The position numbers and the translations under genes are program-made. Below the pieces are notes generated by a model. It saw only the letters and a program-made list of their open reading frames with translations. It did no database searches and was not told the origin of the DNA. DNA of 63,104 nt from Ichthyophthirius multifiliis (Eukaryota > Ciliophora > Oligohymenophorea > Hymenostomatida), in the NCBI RefSeq assembly GCF_000220395.1, contig NW_004087085.1, positions 1,907 to 65,010 of the forward strand. Direction: 5' to 3'. Within the stretch, counting starts at the first letter, position 1. Every line of letters begins with the position of its first letter. Positions 25,059 through 38,613 of the stretch are shown here, in pieces.

Positions 25059-27031
25059 ATGGATTACTAATATTTTGAATTTGAAATAAATTTAAAAAAA
25101 ATCCAAACAAATTACAATCCACATAACGTTTATTTTTAAGTTTCTCTTAAAAAAAGTAAATAAGATTGCAAAACAATTCATTTTATTTTTACCTTAAAAA
25201 AAAAAAAAAAGATGATAATGTAATCGAAAATAAAAGAAGAGCGCCTTATAATTTAATAAATAATACACTTAATATAAACGAAGTATTTTAATTTAAATAA
25301 AAATTTAAAATTAACTAATAATATAATGTCCTAGAAAATGAATATGTAAAAAATTTGATTATTAATTCATTTAATTTTTTTTTCTAAAAAAAACAAATAT
25401 TAATAAAAATCAATATATAATAAAATTTATTTTTTTTAAAAATAATTTTAAAATTAATAATTATAAAAAAAAAGGTCGATTTATATATTTATATTATATA
25501 AAGTGATTAATAAATTACATTTGGATAATATTAATTTAATTTAACAGATTATTTAAAAGAATCAGAAAATTCTTTTTAAATATACAATGATTATTTACAA
25601 AACTGTGAATAAAAAAGTACAAAAATCCATTTTGAAATTTAATATGATTTGTAAAAAAAAAAAAAAAAATAAAAAAAGAAATACAAATATATATATATGA
25701 AAACAAAAAAATCCATAAATAAAATAAATAAATCAATATATATATATATAAAAAACTCAAAATATATATATAATTTAATAAATCAATATATATAAAAAGA
25801 GATGTTAAAACTCAATTACATCTTCTCTAGAAAAGAATCTGAAAAACAATCATTTTCATCAACCAAAGAATTCCACGACTCAAGGCTAAACCTAAAAAAG
25901 TCAGAAACCATAAAAAATTCATCTCGAAACACCGACTATAATTCCTATATATTAACCCCTAAAACATAATTATCTCCTAAAACCGTTTATCAAATACAAA
26001 TAATAATAACAAATAGATTTTAGAAAAGAAAACTCTTAGAAAGAATCTTTAAATTACCAAGCATTAAAACAGTTGACAGATTTAAAAAAATAATACTTAT
26101 AATAATAATAAAAGTCGTAAAAAAATCAGTCTTAATTTAAAAAGGAATAGTCTGCGAATTCCTATTTAAAGCTTCCATCGAAAAATTCTTAAAAAAAGTT
26201 AAAAATAATGAAAATAATTAATTTGAAAAAAAAGAAGAAATCGAATCTTCCCAAACAAAAAAACAAATAAGTCCTATAAAAGAAGAGTAACTTTAAGAAA
26301 AAACACTAAAATTAATAAAAAACCTTCCCAAATAAATCTACAAGAAGGAAATTCGAAATTCAATTAATTAAAAGGATATTTTAACCATAATTATACATAA
26401 AAAAGTGCAGTTTTAGAAATTAATAAAAGCCAAAAAACACTAAAAAATGAAGATTCGGTTAATATAGGCACTTTAGATTTTTATAAAGAAAAAAATAATT
26501 AATTAATTAATTAATTAAATGAAATGTCATAATAATATGAATACTAAATTAAATAATTATAAAATTAAAACTCTGAATTGAATTTGAAATTAAATTCTAT
26601 AGAGGAGTATTATAATTTATATGAAAAAAATGATAGTATAGCAGATAAAAGTGATGTTACTTGTGAAAAATCATAAACTCAGGAATCTTAAAAAATAAAA
26701 GAACTTTAAAAAACAGAAAAATAATTAAAAAAATAAATATAAAGATTAGTAGATGAACTTATAATAACAAAAAATGAAAAATTTAATAATTTTTAGAATG
26801 ACAATGATGAATTAAATTATTTAAAATAATAAAATAAAAAACTTGAATAAGAAAATTAAAGACTAGAATTTAAAAGCAAATGTTTATAAAATAATCTCCT
26901 TTAAGGGATTAAGGAAGTACTAGAAAAAAATAGAGAAGAACAATATAATAATTAATAAATTTCTTAACTAATATCTTAATTGGAAAATGTCTAAAAAATA
27001 CTTCAAAATGAATAAGTATATTTATATAAAA

Positions 27032-27092
<61 letters not shown>

Positions 27093-27327
27093 TTATTATA
27101 CTTAGGATAAAGATATTTAATAAAAAAATGATATATAAAAATTAGAAAATTAAATAATGTTTTATTAATAAAAAGCTGAAAATCTTGATTTAAAGAATTA
27201 AGAATTAGAAAAGGATGTAATTTATGCAAAATAAAACTTAGCTGATACACTTAATGTAATTTTAGCGTCTGGAGGTTAGAAACTTATTGACTTTGTCGAA
27301 GGTAAGTTAACCTTTCGAGAATCATGA
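25059..27327 (+). CDS. N-terminal C2-like domain plus long coiled coil
   Basis: The layout resembles N-terminal C2 (EEIG1/FAM102-type) proteins of ciliates, which often link membranes to microtubule structures. Exon 1 begins MDYQYFEFEINLKKIQTNYN; further exons start after ...TTTAACAG at 25548 and near 25800. Beta-strand-like segments (KIHFEIQYDL, SAVLEINKSQKTLKN) are followed by about 300 residues of coiled coil (QLKKQIQRLVDELI, LEQENQRLEFKSK) and the end ILASGGQKLIDFVEG before TGA. An intron with a long (AT)n run sits at about 27015-27106. Two phase slips are needed: at the A15 run 25196-25210, and somewhere in 26290-26370. The C2 call is tentative; the coiled coil is clear. Confidence 0.65.
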
Positions 27328-27518
27328 ATATATATAAACTTTTTTAATATTAGTTTTTTTAATATAATTATTTTTAATTATATATATTATTAAAAAAAAA
27401 AAAAATATATTATTACTAAAAATCAAAATATTATAATTAATTTTTTTTTTTTAAATGTTTTAAAAACTTAAAAATTTAAAAATTTATATAATTTTTTTTT
27501 TTTCAATTAAAATATAAA

Positions 27519-28562
27519 TCATAACTTAGCTCCTCCCCCATTTACATTAACTAATACTTTACCAATATTTTTACCCATAAAACAATACTACATAGCTTAC
27601 GAGACATTTTCAACTCCATAAAAATAATGATCTATCTATTTAATATTTCCATTTTCTATATTTTTTTAAAAAAACTTCTAAACTTCCTCAAATACTGGTA
27701 TAGCATCACTAGCCAAAACTCCCTAAACTATAATTCTTTTACTTACACACAAGCTTAAATTATATACTCCTCTTCTATTTTTATGATCTTAATAATTACT
27801 AGTTGCTCCACATAAAGCCACTCTCCCATATAAATTCATACACTTCAAAACATCATCAAGCATTTTCTCCCCGACATTATCAAAATACACATCCACCCCT
27901 TCTGGACATGCCTTCCTTAATTCTCTAAAAAAATCTCCTTTTTTGTAATTAATGACTTCATCCACACCTAACTTTTCTTTTAAAAACTTCACTTTTTCCT
28001 CACTTCCAGTAATACCTATAACCCTTTTAGCCCCTAAAACCTTTGCTAATTAGACACAAACTATCCCTGTAGCTCCTGCTGCACTGGAAACAAGTACAGT
28101 ATCTTTTTGTTTTATCTAGCCAACCATTTTAATACCAGAATAAGCAACAAACCAATTATTATAAAAAGACAAATAAAACGCACATTTTTCAACTGAGGTT
28201 TTTCTGGGAATTCTAAATACAAATTACTGCCTTTAAGCATCCATTAAACAATATTCCTATGCCCCTGTATTTGCCAAACATTTGTCCCCAATTTTCCAGT
28301 TATCATTTTCCGATAAAATTACTTCCCCAACCCCATATGAGTGTATAGTTTCCCCTTTTTTCAAAGGAGGAAGATATGAAGGAGCACCAGAAAGCCAAAC
28401 ATGCATTACTGGGTCTATGGAAAGATAATATACTTTTAAAAGAAATTCATTTTGGTTTAATTTAGTGGGAATATCTTAGATTATTTGGGTAAATATATTG
28501 TCGATTTTTTAAGGGAATTCGGTTGTTGGGCGGTTTTAGAGAATTAGTATTTTGTTTTTCAT
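27519..28562 (-). CDS. NADPH-dependent zinc-less MDR oxidoreductase (prostaglandin/alkenal reductase-like), 347 aa
   Basis: Medium-chain reductase that would reduce the double bond of alkenals or oxo-fatty acids with NADPH. It is one clean intronless frame of 348 codons from MKNKILILQNRPTTEFPQ to TGA. Typical blocks: YLSIDPVMHVWLSG near the N-terminus; YGVGEVILSENDNWKIGDK; the cofactor site VLVSSAAGATGIVCVQLAK; GITGSEEKVKFLKEKLGVDE; VDVYFDNVGEKMLDDVL; and GRVALCGATSNY. No zinc-ligand Cys cluster is present, as expected for the PTGR/YncB branch. It ends GKNIGKVLVNVNGGGAKL. The gene converges with the upstream C2/coiled-coil gene (under 200 bp apart). Confidence 0.92.
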
Positions 28563-28755
28563 TGTGTTTTTTTTTTATTTTTATTAAATATATCTTTTTT
28601 ATATAAATAAAATATATAGTAATTTTATTTTTTTATTTAAAAAGATGAATAATTTATATATATTATTTTTATTTAATAAAAAAACTATATGTATATATAT
28701 ATTTTCTTATATGTAGTTTGATTTAATTAGAGTATTTTTTTAATTATGGTATGTT

Positions 28756-29808
28756 TCAAATTTGATTTTCAAAACTGGTATCAGATTCAATAGTTTTTAA
28801 TTATTAAATTTCGTCTAAATGATCTATATGAAATTCATTATTGGAAAATTTTTTAATAAACTTTCTTTTTTCCCTAGCCGTAACTCTATTTTTAAGATTT
28901 TAATTAAACCTCTAAATCCTCTAAATTGTCATAAAATAATTTCTAAGAACTCTCTTATCTTTATTAAATAAGAACTTATTATTTTAAAGTTCTAAAGTTA
29001 TCTGATCTTAAAAATTTCCTTCTAAATCTTTTAATTTTTTTAAATTTTCCGCTTTTTTTTCTTATATTTACTCTTATTTCCTTCTTAATTCATCTATTTC
29101 TTCCTATAATCTTATAAAGTTTAAAAAATCCTTAGATTTGACATTTACACTTAATTTATCTTTTTCAATTACCTCATTTAAATTTTAGGCATTCTCATTT
29201 TAACTTAAACCGGCTAAATAAAATTAAATCTAATCGAATTCTTCGTATTTTTACTTATTTCTTATCTAACTATTATTATTATTATTATTCATATTACTAG
29301 TATAAGAAATTGTTTTTCGAAATTATAATTCCTAATTTTTATATATTGGGGAATTACTTTTAACAAATTCTTGCTATTTTGTTTATATCTTATCCTTATT
29401 TATAATATTGTTCATATTTTATATGGCTTTTGCTTATATTGTCCCATCAAATATATCTTTATCGAAATATTCACGTTTTTTTATTTAATGGTCTTTTCCT
29501 TCAAATGGATTTTCGATTTCTTCATCTTCATTATCGTCTTCTTCTGACGGGGTATCTATATTTAACTTAATATTAAATTTAATATCGGATATATATTTAT
29601 TTTTGTATAAAAAATTCTATATAAAAATTTATTTTTACTTTAAAAATAGTATTTATTTCATCATTTTTATTCATTTAATCTTTATTTGCATTCGTTTTTG
29701 ATTTAAAGCTATTTTAACGTATTATTTCATTACCTGTTTATGTTACAACACTTTAGATTGAATTTAATCTGTATTTTTTTTAGATTATATTTATTGTAAT
29801 TAACTCAT
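28756..29808 (-). CDS. acidic/coiled-coil hypothetical protein
   Basis: Not recognised. The start at 29808 gives MSQLQQIQSKKNTDQIQS. About 20 codons in, the frame must change once, near 29738-29745, to continue as SVVTQTGNEIIRQNSFKS. After an intron of about 75 nt near 29575-29650 comes an acidic stretch (SEEDDNEDEEIENPFEG). Asn/Gln-rich sequence follows, then a coiled coil (FLNFIRLQEEIDELRRKQEQ) and a basic segment (NYFMTIQRIQRFNQNLKNR) before TGA. No signal or membrane segment. Confidence 0.65.
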
Positions 29809-30146
29809 TTTTTTTAGTTCAAAAAAAAATTATAATATATATATGTATTTAGTTTTTTTTTTTTTTTTTTTTAAAAAGAAAATAAAAAATAACTAAATAC
29901 ATATAAATAATAATAAAATAAACAAAAATTAAACTTTATTTATATTTTATATATTATATATATATTATTTATATATTTAATTATAAATATTATATATATA
30001 TATATTTATATATCTATTATTATTTATCATTCATATATATAAAATTATATATATTATTTTAAAACTAGAAACGTATTTAAATTAATAGAAAAACAACAAA
30101 CAAAATATACAATTATTATAAATAGAAATAAAATAAAAAACAAAAG

Positions 30147-30699
30147 ATGGATTACGCACCCAAAAAGCCTAAATTATCATAAAACAAAAAGTTTAATATA
30201 TTTTATAATGAAGAGTCTCAATCAATATTATCATCTTCTTTTTAAAACTCAGATTCATAGACAATATCAAATATAGAAAATTCTTTTATTTAAAAAAAAA
30301 ATGAATAAACCATAAATAGTTATTCTTTAAAATCATTTCCATAATTATATATAATATTTACAATTATAAGTTTTTTCTATGCAATAATATCATAATGTTA
30401 GGAAAATAAAACATATAAATGGCCAAGCTTTTTAGACTTGCCATTTAGAAAACTACATATATTTTAAGTAAAAAATAAATTTGATATATAATAATTTTAA
30501 TTGTAATAAAATTATATATATAGATAGGAAATTTTATTACTTGTTTTTTGGGAATAATTAATTATATATTAGTTTATCTTGTTTGGTCATAACAACAGAT
30601 TATATATTAATTTTATTATAAATTAAATCTTTATATAGGAATATTATCTTAATTATTTTTATTTTTATTTTCAGTTTTGCCAGTATAAAGTAAAAACAC

Positions 30700-30749
<50 letters not shown>

Positions 30750-31181
30750 TTATATATTTATATATTTTTTTTAAATATAAAAAGATTAATATTACCTATT
30801 AAATACTTATTTCCTATTAGGTTATTTCTATAGTTTGATTTATATGTATTACTTAATTTAATTAACTCCTTAACTATTTAATATAGTTTATTTTTATGAA
30901 TTTAAAATTCTTTTGTTCTTTTTTAATACAGTTTCAATTATAATATGTATTTTACAAAAAACAAAACATTTATTTTTTTTATATTTATAGATTTTTTTAT
31001 GGAAAATTTGTAAAATAATAGCATTTTTAAATATGAAAATAGATCTTTTATGCAATATTTCTTATTTATTTTAAACACAATTTTCATATCTTTATTTTAT
31101 TTTGACCTTAAGATTCTCAAAATAATCTTAAAATTCGACAATATTAAAAGAAAATCAAGAGAAAATGAAAACATATTATGA
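30147..31181 (+). CDS. multi-pass membrane protein, possibly Frag1/DRAM/Sfk1-like, 279 aa
   Basis: Four exons (30147-30467, 30524-30689, 30785-30946, 30991-31181) sum exactly to 280 codons. A cytosolic N-terminus rich in Ser and Asn is followed by about six membrane segments: LYIIFTIISFFYAIISQ, NFITCFLGIINYILVYLVW, ILSQLFLFLFSVLP, YFLLGYFYSLIYMYYLI, ILLFFFNTVSIII and YFLFILNTIFISLFYF. The first loop holds WPSFLDLPFRKLHIFQ, in the place where Frag1/DRAM proteins carry their P-x-S...F motif. Members of that family act at the ER, Golgi or lysosome, and DRAM in autophagy. The topology and loop fit, but overall similarity is weak, so the family is an inference. The gene structure itself is secure. 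Confidence 0.7.
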
Positions 31182-31226
31182 AACAAACAAGCAAATAAAT
31201 AAATATATAAATAAATAAAAAATAAT

Positions 31227-31294
<68 letters not shown>

Positions 31295-31425
31295 CTATAT
31301 ATATAATTATTTATATTAAAATCAAATAAATTATTTAATTAAATCCCAATAAAAAAAAAACAATCAAAAAAAACATTTACTTATATTTATATATATAAGT
31401 AGTTTCATAAAAAAATAAATAAAAA

Positions 31426-31853
31426 ATGTCCAAAAAAGGAGGAAAAGATAAAAAGAAAAAAAAGCCCGAAGAAGAGGATGAATCCACAGTAAATCTTCCC
31501 CGAATATATCGTCGTAAATGCGAATCTTTAGGAGTGTCATAAAACCGTTTTTTCCGTGAAAAGGTAGAATAAGCTATAGACGATTAAGATCATTTAAAAA
31601 AAGTAAAACTACAATAAATTAAAAAATAATTTAAATATAAAAAAACACAGTTACATACACTAGAACCTTTATCATCTTTAGATGTTCGCGCAATAATGGA
31701 ATCTTTAATAGATTTAAAATATAAACATATACAAAGTCTTAAATTAGTAAAAGCAGAATGCCAAGATGAGGCTGTTTAATACATTTGTAATTATATGGAA
31801 AAAGGAAGAGGTGTTAAATTTTTAAATTTACCGCATAATTTGATTGGGTATTA

Positions 31854-31903
<50 letters not shown>

Positions 31904-32396
31904 GAATTTATATTTTTTATATAAATTTAGGTTGTGAATATTTAGGAAAATCAGTGGGAAATACCGAATTTGTTTAAATTTAAAAATTAAAACTGGATTT
32001 TAATAATATAGGAACTAAAGGTTTAGGTCTTCTTGCAAAAGGACTTTCCATGAATCCTTATATAATGAGACTTTCTTTAAATTACTGTAATATAGATTCG
32101 TATGGTGTAAAATATTTGTAATAGATTTTGGCTTATGTGGAAAGCTAATTATGGAGTTTAAAATTAAGAGGAAATTTTTTAAGAAACGAAGGAATTTATC
32201 AACTTTTTAGATCTTTGGAATACAATCAGGCCCTTTAAAAATTAATAGTGGCAAACAATCAGTTTGGAGAAAGCGAAGAAATTCCAGTCATTGAAAAAAT
32301 TTGCGAAGTAATGATGAAAAATAACTCTTTATAAATTTATGATTTAGACTAAAACGGGATATACGACGAGGGTATAATTTTATTTATATACATAAA

Positions 32397-32434
<38 letters not shown>

Positions 32435-32713
32435 ATATATATATTTTCTTATAATTAAATATATATATTTATTTATATATACATATTCATTTTTTTATTT
32501 ATCTTTTTTATTTTATTTATTTCGTTTATCGAATTAGGTGCTAAAAAACTACTCGAATGCACTAAAATGTACAAAATTATTAAAAGAGTTCCTTTATAAG
32601 ATCATATTTCTTATGAGATTAAAGCAGAATTTAAAAAAGTTACTAAAAAAAGAAAGTTTAAATTAAAGAAAAAAAAGAAGAAGAAAAAAGGAAAAAAGAA
32701 GAAAAAAAAATGA
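31426..32713 (+). CDS. leucine-rich repeat protein with Lys-rich ends, 348 aa
   Basis: Exons 31426-31855, 31931-32371 and 32538-32713 sum to 349 codons in frame. A basic start (MSKKGGKDKKKKKPEEE) is followed by a helical linker and ribonuclease-inhibitor-type LRRs: IQSLKLVKAECQDEAVQYI, VKFLNLPHNLIG, IQKLKLDFNNIGTKGLGLLA, MRLSLNYCNIDSYGVKYL, LWSLKLRGNFLRNEGIYQL and LQKLIVANNQFGESEE. The tail is almost pure Lys before TGA. Such proteins are common in ciliates and flagella, but nothing here fixes the partner. Both introns are (AT)n-rich. Confidence 0.88.
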
Positions 32714-33875
32714 ATATTAATTAAATATATATTTTATATTAGAATTATGTATTATTTATTAAATTTTACACTTTTTTACTATTAATTTAATATTATAAAA
32801 TTGAAATAATATTTTATATAAGAAAAGAAAACACATATATAACATTAAACTATAATTCTTAAAATTTATTAACTATCAATAACTTATATTAATTAAAATA
32901 CTTAATTTGATAATACTAATTTATTTTACCCAATAATAAGTTCATATAACTCTCAATTAGTGATAAAAAAGCTCCCATCACTTTAAATTTTTAATAATAA
33001 TAAAGTTCAACTATTAAAAACAAATCTAAAAGAATATAATTAAGTGTATATATTAAAGAATAAATATATATTCTATTATAAGCTTTATTAAATATTATAT
33101 TTATTATAAAAAACCCTCTACAAGTATAAGAGTGTATAGAATATATATTTATTGTTTTTTTCATATGGAATAAAAGACTGTTAAACTTAATAGAAAGAAT
33201 TTATGTCTATATAGATAAAAACTAATATAGCCTTTAAAAACATTGACAAAATGAAACAATATTAAATAATAAAAAATGAATATAAAAATTATATTTTTTT
33301 AAGAAAAAAATAAAATAAAAAAAATAAAAAAAAATGAATTATAAATAATTATTATTTATATATAAAAATTTCCCTTATAAAATAAAAAAAAGTCTTAAAT
33401 AAATAATTAGTATAATATATAATATTTCTTATTAATATAAATACCAAAAATCTCAATTAAATACTATAATATATTAATAAATATAATAATATATATATAA
33501 AAAATAATAAAATACCAATATAATTATTTATTAGTTAATTAATATATTCATTATCTTCACATACTAAATGTTAAAACACCTTATCCCATTCGAATTTTAA
33601 AGTTAAGAGATTTATTCCTTTTTTTTTTTTTAATATTAATATTAAGTTAAGGAAAAGCAATTAACATATTATAATTATTTTTGTTAAAAATAAATTTATT
33701 TTTTATTAATTTTATGAAAAAAAAAAAAATTAAAAAATATAGTTTATATTAATTCATTTATACTAAAAATATAAACTTAACATATATTTTACATCCTTTA
33801 AAAAATACAAATAAAATTAATTTTTCTTTTATATATATATATATACATTTTTATTTAATTTTTTTTTTTTATAAC

Positions 33876-33935
<60 letters not shown>

Positions 33936-33988
33936 ATATATATATTAATTTTTTAAAATTAAAAAAAAAAAAAAACAATTTATTTAAA
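32714..33988. other. intergenic spacer
   Basis: A/T-rich, with (AT)n at 33881-33945 and poly-A just before the LC8 start codon. No coding-like frame seen on either strand. Confidence 0.6.
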
Positions 33989-34372
33989 ATGTCTGATTAA
34001 TAAAAAGAAACTATTGTCGATATGCCTGAAAATTCAGAGTTAAAAAGTATGAAAAACGATGCTCTAGCATAAGTAAATAAGAAAATATTAAAATATAAAT
34101 CTTTTTTATATAATAAGGCTAAATATGCAGTCGAAACATATAAATTTGAAAATAAAATATCTGCACACATAAAAAAGTTTTTTGATTAAAAATATGGTCC
34201 CAATTGGCATTGTATAGTTGGTAATTAATTTTAACTTTATTATTATTTTATTATATATAAAATATTATATTAATTAGGAAAACATTTTAATGCCTATGTA
34301 TCTTATGATTCTAAAAATTTTATATTTTTTTATGAAGGATAAATGGCTATTTTATTGTATAGAAAAGGTTGA
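33989..34372 (+). CDS. DYNLL: LC8-type dynein light chain, 108 aa
   Basis: LC8 is a homodimeric hub in axonemal and cytoplasmic dynein. Exons 33989-34220 and 34278-34372 join in phase 1 across a 57-nt intron (GTAATT...ATTAG). The family core is clear: [21 protein letters not shown], then YVSYDSKNFIFFYEGQMAILLY (compare [38 protein letters not shown]). An N-terminal extension of about 20 residues is not usual for LC8 (89 aa) and recalls divergent axonemal LC8 paralogs. The intron position, right after the HCIVG codons, helps confirm the model. Confidence 0.95.
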
Positions 34373-34610
34373 TGAAATTATAGAAAATATATATGATTTT
34401 TAGTCTTTATATATATATATGTATTTTTTTTTTTTAAAAAAAAAAATTAAATTTATATTTTTATTTATATTCTTTTTATATTGAATTATATAGTGATATA
34501 TACAAAAGGTAATTAACCATTTTTTTTTAAGCATTATATTATATATAAATATATTATATAATAATTTAATATTAAATAATTAAATTATTATTTTAAAAAG
34601 AAGGTAATAA

Positions 34611-35260
34611 AAATCAATAATAGTAAACATTCTTTTAAATAACTATAAAAAGAATGATATTTTGCAAATTTTTAATATTTAAATTATTAAAATACGAAAT
34701 ATTTATATTAATGATAAGTTTTTAAACGATAAATATTATAAAAATTATTAATAATAAATTAAAAATAATTAAATGATAAATAAAAGTATATAAATATATA
34801 TATATATATATTATATATATATATAGATATATATATATATTTATTTATACAATTAATATTATATATATAGTTTTTTTTTATTTCCTTTATTTTTTGTTTA
34901 AGAACTTTTAAATAAAAATAAACCTTTTACTATAAAAAGGCAATCTTTAAAGTCCGTATAAATTATTTATAAATCTAATAAAATTAAATCTATATTATTA
35001 TTTTAATATTTAAATTTTACATAAATACATAATTTAGAATACATTTAATATATTATTTATCTATTATATAAAAAAAAAGGTTATAAACATTGTAATTCCG
35101 ATTAGTATTAATACCGATTTCATATTAAATATTTTAATTTTAATTAAAAAGATATATTTGAATTACATTTTAAGCTATAAAAATATAAAAGATTTACCTG
35201 TCATATATAATATGTTTTTTTTAAAAAAATAATCAGATATATATATAGAAAGTTTATTTT
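34611..35260 (+). CDS. possible hypothetical protein, two exons
   Basis: Weak gene candidate. A frame ending MINK at about 34785 can be joined in phase, across an (AT)n-rich intron, to an exon starting after TTTAAG near 34902. That exon has coding-like content, with mixed residues such as SLKSVQIIYKSNK, YKKKGYKHCNSDQYQYRF and YKRFTCHIQY. Neither a firm start nor a TGA stop could be fixed, and the composition is close to that of noncoding DNA here. Confidence 0.3.
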
Positions 35261-35532
35261 TATTTAGTTTTAATTTTATAAATTTTTCATTAAAAATAAA
35301 AAAATTATTAATTTTATAATTTTTAATTTTTTATTTTTATTAAAAACTTCTTCATTAAATATTTAGAAAAATCTTATTAAAAAAAATTAAAAATAATTGT
35401 AATTTGGGCCTGTTTTTATTAAAATACGTATTAATATTTATATATTTTACAATTATTTTATATTAATTATTAAAAAAATTAATTAATATATATAATAGAA
35501 ATCTTAAAGGGAATTTCTATCAAGAGGATTAG

Positions 35533-35760
35533 TGTTTTTATATTTAAAGAGGAATTCGTGTTTTATTATACTTAAAAAAAAAATTGTACTTTATTATACA
35601 TTAAGAGGAATTGGGCTTTATTATACTTAAAGAGGAATTGGGCTTTATTATACATAAAGATGATTCGTGTTTTATTATACTTAAAGAGGAATTGGGCTTT
35701 ATTATATTTAAAGGGAAGTCTTGTTTTATTATACTTAAAGAGAATTCTTTTTTTTATTAT
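35533..35760. repeat. 27-bp tandem repeat, about eight copies
   Basis: Imperfect head-to-tail units of 27 bp (consensus like ttaaagaggaattgggctttattatac), more G-rich than the flanks. Because 27 is a multiple of three, both strands stay open: minus gives FKYNKAQFL-like nonapeptides, plus gives LLYLKRNWA-like ones. There is no sign of a surrounding gene with a start and TGA that would use either, so I list it as a repeat. Confidence 0.85.
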
Positions 35761-35879
35761 AGTTATCATAAATGGAAAATCTAAAAAATCAAGATATAAT
35801 ATAATTAAAAGTATACTAGCTAATATAACTAGTTTATTTTATTATAAGATATTAAAGGATGATTACTTTTTATAATTGC

Positions 35880-36912
35880 ATTAATTTAAATAATGATTTA
35901 TTTAATTAAAATTTACTCTAAACTCTTATTAAAATAATGTTAAAATTTTTACTCTTAATAATATTGATATAAATAAAATATATACTATTGTAAAAATATA
36001 AAAAATAAAATAATTCATTTTACAAATAATAAAATGTATATAATAATAAAGAAATAAAATAAAAAAAAACTTTTTATACGGTAAATATAAAAAAAAGAAA
36101 TAGCAAAAATAAAAAAATTATAATAAAAATAAATAAACAATAAAAATAAAATAAATCTTCATTTATTTATAAAGGATTTAAATATAAGTGATATGAAATA
36201 TAAAATTTAAAATGAAAAATATTATAAAAAAAAAAAAAAATGAATTTAAAATAAGTATACATATATGATTAATTAAAATAAATAAAAATAAGAAATTAAA
36301 CTAAATTTTCTATAAATATTTTAAAATATATATAAATAAAAAAGAAAATATAGATAATAAATATATATATATATATATATATAATTATATAGATTTATAT
36401 ATAAAAAAATATTTATAAATATATTATTATATATTTATAATAGTGATTTCATTTATATTTTTATATAATGAATATTATAAACAAAATATTTTTTTCATAA
36501 AAAAATAAATATTAAGTTTTCAAAAATAATTATATTAAATATATGATTAAAATTAATATTAACAAATTTTAATATTTTGTAAAATAATTTTAAATTATAA
36601 ATTAGAAATATCTATAATAAAAAGTAAAGAAAATATTTATTTATTTTTTTACAACAACAACAAAAAAAACAGCTAATTTTCATTATATCTTTTAATTTTA
36701 TATATTAAAATATATATGTATATAATCATTTATTTATTTATAAAAATACAATGTATTTCTTGTTTTTCTAAATTTTTTTATTGCTTTTTTATATATTGTA
36801 TTCTATTATATTTATTTTTAATAATTTGACAATTAATATTATTTTAAATTAAATAAAATTTTAAAAAAAAGATAATTATATAAATAATATATAAATATAT
36901 ATAAAATATTTA
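35880..36912. other. intergenic spacer
   Basis: A/T-rich, rich in poly-A and AT runs (for example 36360-36385). A short CA-rich block (acaacaacaac) lies near 36650. No gene seen. Confidence 0.6.
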
Positions 36913-37342
36913 ATGGATCACTAATTATAAGGTAAATTATTGTATTTTTTTAGTGAAAAAATAAATAATTAATAGTAATAATTTGTTGATGTAAAAAATA
37001 AAAAAAATAAAATAAAAAATATTTTAAATAAAAAGGATTTCACAATTGAAGAATCTTACTAATTTCTAAATTTTTAAAAACTTGAAGGAAATTAATATTA
37101 TTATTAAGAAGAATATTTGAAAGCAATCAATATATATATATATAGCCTTATCTATTAAGAAAAATCTATATAAATAAATACCTTAAATATAAAAAGAAAT
37201 TTATATACCTTGCCTATATAATATGGCAGTAACTTTATTACACATAAATGAATTTAAATTAAGTAATAAATTTATAGAAGAAGTAAAAAAATATTATTAT
37301 ATGATATATATTTATATATATAAAATATAATTAAATTTAAAA

Positions 37343-37375
<33 letters not shown>

Positions 37376-37937
37376 TATTTAAATTATTATAAAAAGATTT
37401 TTAAAATAAATCCTAATAATTAATTTGGAAATATAGTTAAAAGCTATTATTTATATAAAATAAGAAAATTTAATGATTCATGGGAATTATTAAGAAATAG
37501 TTTTAATTAAGGAATAAATTAAGACTAAATAGATATATATTTACATTTATAAAAAAATATTTAAATAAATTAAAATTTAGGGTTTTAAAAACTTTAATAT
37601 TACTCAAATGATTTCAATTTTGTTAAAATTTTTAAAAAAAAATATTTCAAAAGAAATTCCAGATAGATATGAACTTTAAATAAAAAGCCAAAAAATTCTA
37701 TTTAGTTAAGAATTTAATAATTAAGATGAGAAGATACTCTATTATGATGATGATAAATAAATATTTATTGATAAGCATGGAATAAAAGGAAAAATGTCAT
37801 ATCCATTGATAAAATTTTTTAAATCTATTGTTTAATATGGCAATGAAATTGTTAATTGCAAAAGACGAAATTAATATAATTAAAATGAAAATATTTAAGA
37901 ATAATAAGAAGAAGATGATGAAAATAGTATATTTTGA
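36913..37937 (+). CDS. hypothetical Asn/Gln/Lys-rich protein with frame slips
   Basis: Not recognised. The ATG at 36913 (MDHQLQGKLLYFFSEKINN) opens a frame running to about 37230. An (AT)n-rich intron near 37300-37400 follows, then IFKINPNNQFGNIVKSYY and RKFNDSWELLRNS. A change at the A9 run 37634-37642 (eight As would keep the frame) leads into SKEIPDRYELQIKSQKI, DKHGIKGKMSYPLIKFF and an acidic end (EQQEEDDENSIF) before TGA at 37935. The middle exon borders are uncertain. Confidence 0.5.
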
Positions 37938-38266
37938 AATAAAATAAAATACATATATATTTATGATTTTTTTTTGTAAATATTAAAATTAAAAAATTTA
38001 TTTAATATTCAATATTTTATAACAATGATGTTAATATAATACAATGGTAATTAAATTAAAATTGTAATTTTAAAAAAAATTATATAAAAAAATAACAAAT
38101 AAAAAAATAAAAAAATTAAAAATAAGAAATAAATATAAAAAATAAATAGTAATTATAAAAAATTAATTAAAAAAAATTAAAATTTAAAATATAAAAAATA
38201 ATATTAAAAATTTATTGAAAAATAAATTGAAATAAAAAAAATATTTAAAATAATATATATATATAA

Positions 38267-38299
<33 letters not shown>

Positions 38300-38613
38300 T
38301 TTTTTTTTTTCTATATAATTATATTTTTTTTGTTATTATATTATTATTTTTTTAAAAGTTTTTAATTTTCTAGATATTTTCATAAATAAATATTTAGTTT
38401 TTAATGAAAAATTTTTCTTAATAAGATTTTTTGTACAAAAATGAATAAAAAATAAAATATATAAAAAAAAATAAAAAAGTAAAAAGAAAATCATAATAAT
38501 ATCTTAAATTTTTAAATAAATTCATTAAAAGATCATATAAATTCGCTTAATGTAAATTTTTATAAAAAAAATATATATTAAAACTTAAAAAAGAAAAAAA
38601 TTTAAAACTCGTA
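37938..38613. other. intergenic spacer
   Basis: A/T-rich, poly-A-rich spacer with (AT)n at about 38250-38300. Nothing else seen. Confidence 0.6.

Noticed and set aside
36913-36960. Possible 22-nt intron right after the first codons (GTAAATTATTG...TTTTAG)
   Set aside because: The unspliced reading is already in frame and the segment is shorter than any intron confirmed here; not needed.
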